Source of the DNA: Argentina anserina
Taxonomy: Eukaryota; Streptophyta; Magnoliopsida; Rosales; Rosaceae
DNA length: 64,000 nucleotides
Reading direction: 5' to 3'
NCBI RefSeq assembly: GCF_933775445.1
Contig: NC_065873.1
Span: 28,024,001 to 28,088,000, forward strand
The position numbers and the translations under genes are program-made. The notes beneath the pieces were generated by a model. It made no database searches, was not told the origin of the DNA, and was given only the letters and a program-made list of their open reading frames with translations. The first letter of the stretch is position 1, and each line of letters begins with the position of its first letter. Shown here piece after piece: positions 13,250 to 24,588 of this stretch.

Positions 13250-13750
13250 ATGGCAACTAAGAATATGATGATCATGTTCGTGGTTCTAGTTATTAGCACC
13301 ATTTTAGCAGTTGGTGTAGTAAGCGCACATGAGAAAACAGATGGCATGCGATTGGCAGCTGGTGAAGCCATAAACACAGCTCTTCACGGGATTAGCGACA
13401 CCCAGAAGTTCATCAACAGTATCCCACGGCTCACTACCATGGAGGCCACGGCAATGCCTAATGAGGCGGCGCTTGGTAGTTGCGTGGTGGGATTGATCGA
13501 CAGCTTAAGCGATGCGCAAAGCGTGCTTCAGAGGATGCAACATCTTAACAAGGCAACCATAGATTCAGATGTCAATGCCTTGAAGAGTGCGGTGTTAAGT
13601 CGCATTGCCAGTTTCAGCAACGTGTGCCAAATCGGGCTGCAGGACGTCGATTACACCGTTGTGATGTCGCTGAATCAGAAATTAGAGGACGTCATGGTGC
13701 TGGCTAAGCGAGTGATTAATCATGTCTCTGAAATAAAACCAAGTTACTGA
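13250..13750 (+). CDS. Small secreted helical protein resembling the C-terminal half of a pectin methylesterase inhibitor
   Basis: Single-exon frame of 166 residues. It opens with a signal peptide (MATKNMMIMFVVLVISTILA... cleaved near VVSA), so the product is predicted to be secreted. The rest is helix-forming. Two cysteines, in LGSCVVGLID and SNVCQIGL, lie in the context of the second disulfide of the invertase/pectin methylesterase inhibitor fold (a helix ending near a cysteine, then 'LKSAVLSRIASFSNVC'). The first conserved disulfide pair of that family is absent. It is therefore either a divergent inhibitor or a PMEI-like protein with lost function. No neighbour supports a pathway. Calling it a pectinesterase inhibitor outright would go beyond the evidence. 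Confidence 0.6.
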   Translation: MATKNMMIMFVVLVISTILAVGVVSAHEKTDGMRLAAGEAINTALHGISDTQKFINSIPRLTTMEATAMPNEAALGSCVVGLIDSLSDAQSVLQRMQHLNKATIDSDVNALKSAVLSRIASFSNVCQIGLQDVDYTVVMSLNQKLEDVMVLAKRVINHVSEIKPSY

Positions 13751-14089
13751 TCAACAAATTAAGTTATGTTCATTTATATATAAGATGATTGTACGCAAGT
13801 GATAAGTGCCCTGAGGCCCCTGGGATGTGGCACATGTTTATTTAATAAAAGGATGCCTTCTTAAGTGGATCAATATATAGTGAATCTGGAGTTTGATATT
13901 TTGAACTATATATTGTGAGCATTCGAACGTTGGTTTGAGTCAAAATTTATACTGCTAAATTGCTAATATTAATTTATAGGATGAGTGAGGAACACCACCG
14001 TACCAAATCAATTTATAGTTAAGTTAGTACGTACCTAAGATCTAAGTGTTTAACTCTAAGTTCAATAATGAATTCTATTACACGGAAAC
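13751..14089. other. Intergenic
   Basis: 3' flank of the small secreted gene up to the MITE copy; no feature seen. Confidence 0.5.
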
Positions 14090-14558
14090 AAATTTGCCGA
14101 CCACCTCATATTTGTCTATCGATGCTCATCCACCTAGACTAACGTCATGTGTCTTTTTCATTTACTATGGTTAGACTATAATTGACTCTAAAATCTGAAA
14201 TATTATTAATTTGTTTTAACCTAAATTCAATAATTATAAATATATATTATATATAAAAAGTTTAAGATTTCGGGTTTCGGGTTTAGAGTCTTAGGTTTTA
14301 GGGTTTAGAGTTTTAGAATTTTAGAGCTTGCGATGATTAAAAAACTCTAAACCCTAAACTTTAAACTATAAACCTGAAAATTGTAAGAAAAATTAAACTA
14401 TAAAAATTTTGTTAAATGTAAAATTAGAATAAAAAATTGAATTTATTGTTATTAATTTATATGGATAACTATGGTTATACCATAGTTAATTTATGACATG
14501 TGTTATTTATCTAGGTAGGTGGACATGAGGTGGTCAAATAAAGGTGATCGGCAAATTT
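14090..14558. mobile_element. Terminal-inverted-repeat MITE, copy 2 (469 bp)
   Basis: Left end AAATTTGCCGACCACCTCAT and right end (reverse complement) AAATTTGCCGATCACCTTTATT. The two halves are inverted for about 120 bases, with imperfect pairing further in (for example '...ccatagttaatt' opposite 'aattaactatgg'). The middle is built of 'gggtttagggtttagag' and 'ctctaaaccctaaac' words, so the whole element can fold back. Same family as 8047-9153. No transposase frame; target duplication not identified. Confidence 0.7.
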
Positions 14559-14790
14559 ACTTTTTTATCAGACTACACTGGATTGTAATTAGATAAATGA
14601 ACCAAAGTTAATGTGCCTTCTTATTAATTATCGCAGGCTGTAATTAATGTGGATCTTATATATAATGCATAATCATCTCATGGCCAGGCCGGGCTTAAAT
14701 GTGTATATAGCTCGCTAACGGAAAATTCTATGGTGGATGAGCCAACTGCTAGAAGGTAACAGTGGATGAGCTAGTCATGGCATTATGGCC

Positions 14791-17456
14791 ACATGTGTAA
14801 CGACCCTAAAATTTCAAGCCTAAAAACTCAAAATTTCAAAGTCGTTAGAACACCAAAACAATCTCAATGAAATCGAAATCATTTAACGTGCACAGCGGAT
14901 CATCACTGAGTTCTCAATACAACTAAGAAAACCAATTATTACAAACCAAACATATAATTCAACATTATATCAATTGGGAATGTATAATCCTCACAAGATA
15001 GTCACACCAAATCCTCACGCAAGCTGGAGATAAATAACTTCAAGTCCTCTGAGCGGTCCGTCAATTCCTGCTAATCCACACCTGCGGAGTTATCCACTAC
15101 ACCATCGAATTGGTGCACCGGGATTGTAAACACAAACCCGGTAAGCTTTACAGCTCGTATGAGTAAAATGAAAATATATAACTCGCATATCAATATATAC
15201 GAAAATCCACAAATCAAACAAATATAAATGCACTCATGAGTCAGTGGACGGCCCATCTGGTTGTCCCAAAGAAAAAGAAGCGCTCATGAGAAATTAAGTA
15301 ACCCTTCTGGTTACCCAAATGCATTTATAATACGGGTACTAAGAACACTGGTACACATCTGTTACCCCTCTCGTAATACACCGCTGATATTGGATAGCCA
15401 TCCGCTACCCAACATCCAAATAAACTGAGTACCCATGAGCAGATAACCACCCGTTACCTCACATGCAGTACTAAGGCAGACAGACTAGAGCTCTAACTGT
15501 ATCGTAACTTTCGCCCGGCCAAAGACTAGGTTCCGACTTGCCAAACACGTACAATAATCTCACATCATATTGTACAAAATCACGTCCGAAGACAAATCAA
15601 CATTTTAACAATCTCAATGTTAAAATCACGTACAATAATCTCACATCACATTGTACCAAAATCATGTCCGAAGACAAATCAACATTTTAACAATCTCAAT
15701 GTTAAAATCACGTACAATAATCTCACATCATATTGTACAAATCAAAATCACATGCTCGATATTTAAATCTCGTCAACGAAATGACATAAATCACGATAAA
15801 ATCATAACAGTATATTATATAGCAAACTATATATATATGTACATATTTACTATTTATACAATATATATATAATCCATTATATCATATACATGTCATATTT
15901 CATAAACACGTCCGAAGACAAAAACTCGTCCGAAGACAAAACATTTTAACAAACTCATGTTAAAACCACGTACAATAATCACACCTCATATTGTACAAAA
16001 ATCAAATCACATGCTCAATATTTAATTCTCGTCATTCGAAATGACCAATTCCAATGAATTCATAACAGTATATAATATAGCAAACTATATATATATGTAC
16101 TTATTACCATTTATACGATATATATGTAATCCACTATATTGTATACGTGTCGTAATTCAATCTTAAAAACTCTTGCAAAAATCTTGAATCACCGCAAGGG
16201 TAGATTCGTAAATAAGTGAGATTTTACTCACCTTTTTTCCTGCGTGCAACTTCCACGACCCTGAAAGTAATTTTCTCACTTGTTTCGTCAGTCACCTAAT
16301 AGCACGATAAATGCTTAGAAAATGATACTTAAAATATCAGGTGACGAGTTCAGCACAGCTAAATGTTGTTCATAAAACATTGTTCACGGAACACTGTTCA
16401 TGTTTACTAATCATTGTTTTTACTAAACCACTGTTCATAGTTACTGTTTTACCATAACACTGTTCAAAGTTACTGTTTTACCGTGACACTGTTAACATTT
16501 ACTGTTACAGATCACTATTCACAGTACTGTTACAGATCACTATTCATGCGGAGTTACTATTCACAGTTCCTATTCATTCGGCGTTACTGTTCACCGACCG
16601 CCACCAATCATCACCAAATTTCACCACCACAACCTAAACAACATTTCCAACAACTTCCTAGTTGACACCAAGGTCTAAATCCGAGTCTAAACAGTCCAAA
16701 CAACGAAGAACATGAAATCGGCACTATTCACAAACCCTAGAAATTGAAATTTTGATTCGGGTACTTACACTTCGATTTGGCTCGATTCCTTTTGTGGGTA
16801 TGTTGCTGGGACTGAGACAAGCAAAACCCCCCAAGAATCTCGAGCCATGGTGGCCGGAGGAGGCGGCACCGCCACAGCAGTAACTTCCGGCGGTTGCTAC
16901 ACCGTGTGTGGTTGTCGCCGGAGTGCAAGGCGTAGCCCAAAAGATGGAGCTCGTCGAGCCCGTCAGTTTGATAGGTGGCACGACACGAGGCGACGTCGGA
17001 TGGTGGAGAAATCGGCCGGAGAAGGTTTTTGGGTCGGGTGAACAGTGACCGAGCTCGGGTGAACAGTACCCGAGCTGATTTTTAGAAAAATCTGATTTTC
17101 TGATTTTTAATCTCCTCTTCTTCCTTTTATACTATTTCCAAAATCGGAAACGAACTTCTGACGTTAATAACTTTCGCGTCCGACGTCCGATTCGAACGCA
17201 TGATGTGTCCACGAATTCGTATCGATGAGCTCTACGACTTTCATGAAGGAAGTTTTCGCAACCGAGCGACGGAATAAAAGTCGATCTATACGTTGCGGTA
17301 ACGTTACGTTTTCTAATTAAACGATCCGAGAACGTTTCCGTTTTCATTTCGAAATGTCGCAAACCTCCAATTGTCGTCTTGAATTAATTTCACAAGTTTA
17401 ACACTTTGAAAATACTCGACATTTAGTTTCTAAAAAATTCGGATTATTACAACATG
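14791..17456. mobile_element. Solo LTR (14796-17451) of an LTR retrotransposon, with 5-bp target duplication
   Basis: A 2656-base block starts TGTAACGACCC and ends GGATTATTACA, giving the TG...CA ends of a retroviral-type LTR. It is flanked by an exact direct repeat ACATG at 14791-14795 and 17452-17456. No second LTR, primer-binding site or polyprotein is present, so this is a solo LTR left by LTR-LTR recombination. On the minus strand a TATAAAAGG box lies at 17131-17123, which suggests the element ran right to left. Length and ends recall the long LTRs of Tekay-type chromoviruses, but that is inference. Within it lie tandem repeats (15546-16160) and many ACTGTTCA/ACTATTCA words (16370-16590). 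Confidence 0.9.
15546..16160. repeat. Tandem and long direct repeats inside the LTR
   Basis: Units of 81-82 bases start at 15546, 15627 and 15709, each opening CACGTACAATAATC and carrying the inverted pair 'gtacaataa...ttgtac' and 'aacattttaacaatctcaatgtt'. A larger block from 15709 recurs from about 15967 (offset 258), including 'gcaaactatatatatatgtac'. The word CGTCCGAAGACAAA is repeated five times overall. Confidence 0.85.
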
Positions 17457-18534
17457 ACCCAGATCAAGCAGATCACATTGGAGGGACTTAAATGGTTGAC
17501 TGATTAAGACATGCATGGTTTAAGTATATATAACAAGTAGCTAGTTAAATGTCTTGACAGCTTGTATTCCCATCGAGCATTGTATGACGAAGCATCTGAT
17601 CTAAGCTAGCTTAACCTTCTTATCAATTTAAGTATAGTTAGCTCTCTCCTCTTTCTCTCAAGAGAAATACGTAATATCACACTTCAAGAACCAATGAACA
17701 TAAACAAATTGCTGGAAAAATACTAAACAAAACTAACGATCGAGTTGTTAATTTGGTTTCACTGACAAACGTACATACGACTCATTTCTAATAGTCCATG
17801 TAGCTAGCATCATGCTCGTGCAGACATTGCATGGGCAAAACTCGTTTATAAATATCGTAGACTGAGGTAAATTCTTTTTTTCTTGATTAATGCATGTTGT
17901 GTTTGATCTATATTAATCAAGAGAGTCAAGACATGAATCCTCTGGGCCTCTGGGAGTCTGGGGAACGTTGTGTTTCATGCACATTCTTGACCTTGAGTCT
18001 GGAAAATAAGCAAACAAAGACCAAAAGCTAAGCATATCCCCTGGTTTTGAAAATATACAGAGAAAACCAGGAAACCATAATAATGTATATTTGCAAGTGG
18101 TTAATAATTAAACAAGGTATCTTCGTGGACTCTGGTATATGGGATAATTTCTCCACAATTACTGAGTCAATTGACTCACGATTAAGGACCATCAACTACA
18201 CCCAAGAACTTCCACTTATTTTAATTTCAAGTCAAATACTTATGTAGTTCTCATTTTTTCTTATTCAGATAGATAAAAGATAAACAAACGAAAACCTAAC
18301 CTTAATGCCTATGTACTGAAGAAAATTGAAATTCTTGATTACACAGCACTGGCATGGACAGGTACTTAAACAAAGTTAGTTTATGGTGTTGTCGATTCTC
18401 TATGAAAATTACCCATGAATTGCTTACTTAATTTGTTCGTATATTTACAAATTGTCAAATGAACATTTAGACTTCTATTCAATATATAACAGTAACTATT
18501 TACGTACACAAGACGGCAAGACATGGACATATGC
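17457..18534. other. Intergenic, nothing supported
   Basis: AT-rich spacer between the solo LTR and the CACTA element. Confidence 0.5.
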
Positions 18535-21500
18535 CTTCACTACTAAAAATGGGGGCAAAGCGCACTAATCTTTCGTGAGAAAGTACACTGTTGTATGGGC
18601 CATGGAATAGGTATATGTCAACAAAAATGAGTCTTTCACAGATTGGTCAAATGTGAGAAAATTTAAGTATAAAATATACCATTAACGTGGGATAAGATGA
18701 AACAGTTCTCTGTTTCTTTTTATATATTGTTTTTAATTTTGAGATTGGCATAGCATGACACATATTACATTTTTCGTGGGATAATTTTTGTTATACAGTA
18801 GAATATGTTTTCAATCCAGTGGTCTGCATATTTTCATGAAAGAAAAAAAAAAGACAAATATTATGTTTTAGGGTATATTGCACGTGTTCACCTCTTTACC
18901 ACCTCCTCCTCCTCTCTTCTCCTCTCAAACCCAGCAATATTTTCATGAAAGAGGGATGCCAATCAGAGCTTCCATCTTCAACCCGATCAACAACCTCCAC
19001 TACTCTGGTCCTCCGACTCCGACCTCTTCATCTCCCTGACGTCTTCTTCGTGTTTTGACTGCTAAAGCATTGAAACGCAATTCCCTCTCCTTCCTCATCT
19101 TTGCTACTACAAAGGTCAATTTCAAATTAGTGTGAGAATAACCTCTTATTATAGCTAGAATTCTTGCCTCTCTAGCATTATTTATCTTTCACAAACCAAA
19201 AGTCTTCCTTCTTTCTTTAATTTGATAATAATTTTCTGAAGTTATACATGAATTGGGAACGATTAAAGATTATGAATTTAATTTATTCTGCGTTAATCAT
19301 TAATAATTTTGATTTTTACTGATTAGTAAAGGGATGATCTGTTGATGTTCTATATATATGAACTTTGTCGGTCTTATTTTTGTTTTATTTTTTTCTCCCA
19401 ACGAATTGCAAATTAGAGTATTGTTTGATAACTATGATTGATAAAGGGTGAGTGAAATTGACAGTAACGAGTGTGGATTATAAGGCTAGGTTGCAATAAA
19501 GTCCCAACATTTTTTGCAATAAAATCCACAAAAATCGTCATTGTTGGAGGTGAGTTCATATTTCATAAAGCTTTATCAAAGAAATTCATCAGGTCAAGCA
19601 TATACCTTATTCTGATTGCATTATGCTGGCTCTTTGTCAATTAGAGCGCATCTTTCCCCCTACATTTTTTTATTGCAGACTAAGGTGATATCTCTAGTAC
19701 ATGCATACACCACTTGAGGTTGATATCAATTATAGGTGTAGATGTGTTGGCAAATCACTGCTTAGACATAGATTAGTAGTGAAAGGTAATTAGCGTGTAC
19801 TTTGGCTAGTTGTTGTAGAATGGTCTCATATGGAGGTTTTAGAAGTCAAAAACAGTTTGGTCATTTTTCCCCTAAAGATGACAACTTTTACACCCTACAA
19901 TTGAGCCAAGAGTGCTTGGACCAAACACCCTAACTTACTTACGTGCCCTGTTTAGGACAGAGTTTGAGTTTGGCCTTGAGATTTCAATAATCATAAAAAT
20001 ACAACACCACCGCAATGCATGAGGGCATCTTTTATGGACTGATATGTGAGTGTTGTATATGAGCATCATATCAGAATTCATAAGTGCAATATGAATATAA
20101 GTTATTCCATGCTAACCATGGTTTTGCAGCGCGGGTAAGCATTCTGGTAAGTTTGCTTTTTCTAATCAAGATATACTTGCTTATGCATAATCTAATAGCA
20201 AGAACCCTAGAGTTCTCCTGAGGAGCAATTAAGTTACTAGGGAGGTGCCCAAATGAAATTCAAATTCGTATTGCATTTTGGTTGTTCACTAGTTGTTTTT
20301 TGGTGAAATTTTAATTGTGTAATATGAGTTACTAGTGAAACCATGTTCTTGCTATTATTATGCTAATGGACTTGTAATATTTTGGCATGAAATCTTTATG
20401 GCTGGTTCTCCCGAGTTAATATTGGGTATTTATTTTTAGATTGCAAACTAAGGTGATATCTCTAGCACATGCATATCTTGAGGCTTCTTCACATGGTCTT
20501 CATTGTTTATCTTGCTTCAAACCTGTCACAATTTTCAGCTAGGCATAATATTGAACAGTTGGTGTGCACCCACTCATAGTACGCAAAATAATTAACTTGT
20601 ACTAGTCTTCATAGTCTTAATATCTCAACAAATTGCTGATGAATTTCTAATTTGTTATATGGAAAGTTTAGCAGAGCAAACAATAAAATGGACAATTGCT
20701 TTCTTTATCTTAGGTTTTAATTTTGTCTATTAAATTTATACTAAATCAGAGTTTCTTTCCCTCATATCAATAACCAATAGTCCAATACTGACTAAGTTTC
20801 TTGGTAAAGTCATATCCTTAACGATAGATACAAAAGTATACAAAGGTTTCTACAAATTGTGGTTCCTATACTTGTTTTGTATGGACTTTCTTTTAAATCT
20901 GAGAGAAAATATGTGCAGCAATATAATTGTATGCACTATAATTAGTGAAAACCTCACAGTGATTCAAGAAATGTAATCTACATAGCTGAGAATTATGGAG
21001 TAGTCAATGGCTACAATATTCTCCACACAATGAGCTAATTCAATAAGATACGGCTTATAAGTTTTTGTACAATTATTGGGGTACTCTTCTTTACCAATAA
21101 TTAACCAAGAGTTTATTTAATTACTGTGTTTGTCATATTACACCAAATAGTAATGTGGTTTGCTAAAATTTAATTACAAAGTTTCCGATAAGACTTTTTA
21201 CACATTTTGGGCTTTTCAATTGATGAGAAGTTTCATATATAAATCAGTCAACAGAGTAATAATGTATATTTCATATTTGTTTCCTTGCGATTTTCTAAGT
21301 CTGTTTATGCCTTTTCCAGGCTGAATCTTACCCAGTAGTGTTTGACAATAGGGACAACGACATATGTGCAGCTGAGGCATAAATATGTAAGTGAAATTTA
21401 TTTTAGACGGTTAATCTATATGAATTGATGATCCAGAAATTTAAATATATAGATATGACTACACACTACAGAGACATTTCAATTTGCCTACACTACACGG

Positions 21501-22752
21501 TTTAATAATTGTAAGTAGGTATTTGAGAATGAAGCATTATCATTTCCATTATATCAGCCAAACAATGTCCCAGTGTGCTTAAACTTACCTTATTCTATTA
21601 TTTATTTTCAAATTGGCCACTTGTACAGTTGTATCCAACTGTATGTAGCATAAAAATAATTATATGACCTTGCACACAAATTTATGTGGTTATATGAAGT
21701 ATGTGAATGCATTAATAACGATGTTGTTCATTTTATTATTGGTATGTTTACAAATATATCTTCCATAGCACTTGTAAAGGCTATTCAACTATCATACTAA
21801 ATGTTTAGACAATTATAGAGGCCTGTATTTATGAACTCATATGTTGTCCAATTATAATCATCAGAAGAAGGCAAATGGAGGCACGCCTCCAAGTAGGTGC
21901 ACAATGTTAGCTAACTCACTTGAAGAAAGATGGAACAACAATAAATGAGAACGCAGATAAAGCAATAGTGAGAATTATGTCATTTATGTCCTACATGGTT
22001 ATCTAGTCTTGTTTTCCGTTATTTTGATTGAAATGTATGTGATGCAGAGAGAGATTGAAATATATGTCATTTATAATCTAGTCTTGTCCACCTGCACTTT
22101 TGCTAAGGATGAATCTATGTGAATATTGTTGTCATCTTTTTATCATCAACTGATATGATGGAGATGTAATCAAAAACAGATGTTGAAGATCTGTTTATCT
22201 ATATATATATCAGTTTTATGAATATTTGCTTCTTTTTTATAATTTTGACTAATCTTGGATTGTGAAAATTGGTTACGCAGGACAGGTTGAAAAGTTGGAG
22301 ATAAATTCTTGTATACAATTTAAATGAAAAAGAACATTCAGGAAAAATAATATAAAATTATGTCATTGGTAAATATGAAATTTTTTATTTTACTGCTAAG
22401 TAGTTACCTCAAGAGGTGAAAATAAAAGTAGAATACTATGTCAAATGGTACTGAATACATAATCAGATACAAACAATTAATGAGTGGGCCCATTTTAATG
22501 AACATGAGAAAGGTCAGACGCACGAAACAAAAAAAAACGTGGGATAGTTGATCAGATATGGAGGTGGGTCCCAAATCCCACGAATGTAGTATATACGTGA
22601 GAGAATTGGCAATAGCCACGGGAGTAGTCCCGACATTTCCCAATTTCGTCGCTGCACCGTGGGGAAAAGCAACAGAGACAGAATATCGTGGGCAATTAAG
22701 CTATACCCACGAAACAAAAAAGTGGGTAAAGAAATTTTTTTTTGTAGTGCTT
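18535..22752. mobile_element. CACTA (EnSpm/CMC) non-autonomous transposon, 4.2 kb, with 3-bp target duplication
   Basis: The element 18538-22749 begins CACTACTAAAAA and ends TTTTTGTAGTG, the hallmark inverted ends of CACTA transposons. It is flanked by CTT at 18535-18537 and 22750-22752, the 3-bp duplication of this superfamily. Both ends have TTTCGTG about 35 bases in, and subterminal CGTGGG/CCCACG words recur (about 18680-18780 and 22530-22720), as expected for transposase-binding repeats. No transposase or other long frame is present, so it needs an autonomous partner. Inside, 'aaggtgatatctctag' appears twice, near 19683 and 20450. A pyrimidine-rich, GC-richer stretch near 18890-19110 might be captured genic DNA; I could not identify a source. 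Confidence 0.9.
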
Positions 22753-24588
22753 CTTCTCTAAACGTAACCCATATTAATTTGCATCAAGACCCGGAAATTT
22801 GTACCTACATGATAGTTTAAATAGGAAAGTCTACTAATAATAGGTCAAGATTTCATCACGTAGAGCTCATGGTCATTTTGATGTGATAACCCGTTACAAA
22901 CTTCTTATAATTAGGCTTCATTTCTAACTACATATAAATGCGATATGTTATTCTCGAGAATCAACTCAATGTACATAAATGCATGATAAATCTATGAAGG
23001 CTTTTAATAAAGGCAATTACTACAGCACAAAATCTCAGATTATTCAAATATAGGTAAGTAGGTAGTAAATTGGGAGTAAAAAGGCACATGATCATGGAAT
23101 AAATTGAATCAGAAAATTAGAGTGATTATTGAACTAATCAAATCAAATTAGTTAGCTTATAGCCTTATGGGGCAAGGCAACGTGCTACACACCGCGTTGG
23201 GGTTTGGCATGTGGTCTTCGCCGCGGCTAAATTATCCATACGTACTCTGCTACTCAATCTCAGAGAACGTACAATTGAGTTGTTTAGATTAATTAAGCCC
23301 TAGCTATGAATAATTTGACAATTTAACTAAACGAACAGAGCGCGTATAATTAGTTTAGTACTATAATATGCAATGATTAGGACACGCAGACCCTTCTCAG
23401 CTTAATTAGTGCATGCACTGGGACGACATATGATCGATCACTGTGCTAAGTGAAACTAATTAACTTATATATCTCAATTATAATTGAATTTAGTGGACTT
23501 GAAGACCCCAAAGAGCAAACATACGTACGTACATGTGCATTAATTGACCTTAATTTGGTTACTTCATCGATTACTAAACTCTAATATACATGCATGGTCA
23601 ACTTCAACTTGTAGTAATTAATTTTCATGCATGGGAACGCTACGATCCATTTCAAACCAGTCTTGGTCTTGTTTCTCTAACTAATCCAATCCCACATATA
23701 ACTATGTATATATGTCTCCCAGTCCTTCAATGAATAATTTTCCTCTCAAAATTAAAAAAAACGATATATGGTACAGGGTACGATCTAATTAACTTGTTCT
23801 CTATGATCATGAGGTAGGTTAGTACTAGTACACTAGTATGTGGGATGAATCATATCAAATGATATGACTAAAATAATTGATCGATCGCGAGCTTATAATG
23901 ATCAAAGCTCAAGTCATGTATCTTGGGTTCAAAGTCCTGTATAAGAGAACCTTTTAACGAATAGCTTTCATCCCTAGCAATGTACATGTATGAGCCAATT
24001 TCACTCTCCATGTTCTCAAGTCAATTAATTGCTTATTATGTTAACTACTAGAACTACAAGTCTTTATATTCAAGTTTTAAAATACGAACCACGTACTAGT
24101 TTTGATCGATTACAGATGTTGAAACTAGAGAGACAAAAGTATAGAAACATAGATTATAAGGATTAAGGAGCCAAGTTAATATGCATTGCAGTAGTTTCAA
24201 ATGCAGAAAAAGATGTGGAATACATGCGTAGGAAAGCCACTCTTAATTCAAAACAGAGGTAGAATGAAACAGAAATTAGATTTTACCAACTAGCTAGGTC
24301 GGGACCTGAGAGGATACTTCAAATAATATAGATTGTCAATTGACTACCACTGAATCTATACACCAAGTCACCAACAACATTTAGTCATGCACAATATAAT
24401 ACCATTTTTGGTAGTATACAATTAAGGTTAGTTGAAGAAAATGTCAATACTTACACCTATAAATATACCCTGAAGCTCTTCGTTACTCCAACACATAAAA
24501 GAGTTCGTTACCATCTCATAGCTTTTGCCGCCATAACCAACATTCTCCAACTTCTTCTTGCTATAGCCTTTTGCTATACACCAAAAAT
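22753..24588 (+). other. FMO1 upstream region
   Basis: 1.8-kb AT-rich spacer with no coding signal. TTGACC/GGTCAA cores (W-box type) occur near 23543 and 23598, which would fit a WRKY-regulated defence gene, but such cores are frequent by chance. Confidence 0.45.
24458..24465 (+). promoter_or_regulatory. TATA box of the FMO1-like gene
   Basis: TATAAATA, 124 bases before the ATG, in the context CACCTATAAATATACCC. Spacing implies transcription starting near 24490. Confidence 0.65.

Noticed and set aside
16724..17041. Gly/Ser-rich frames inside the LTR
   Set aside because: They lie within the repeat-rich solo LTR and carry no retroviral or other motif.
22404..22761. Short frames within the right end of the CACTA element
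   Set aside because: They lie in subterminal transposase-binding repeats and show no protein motif.
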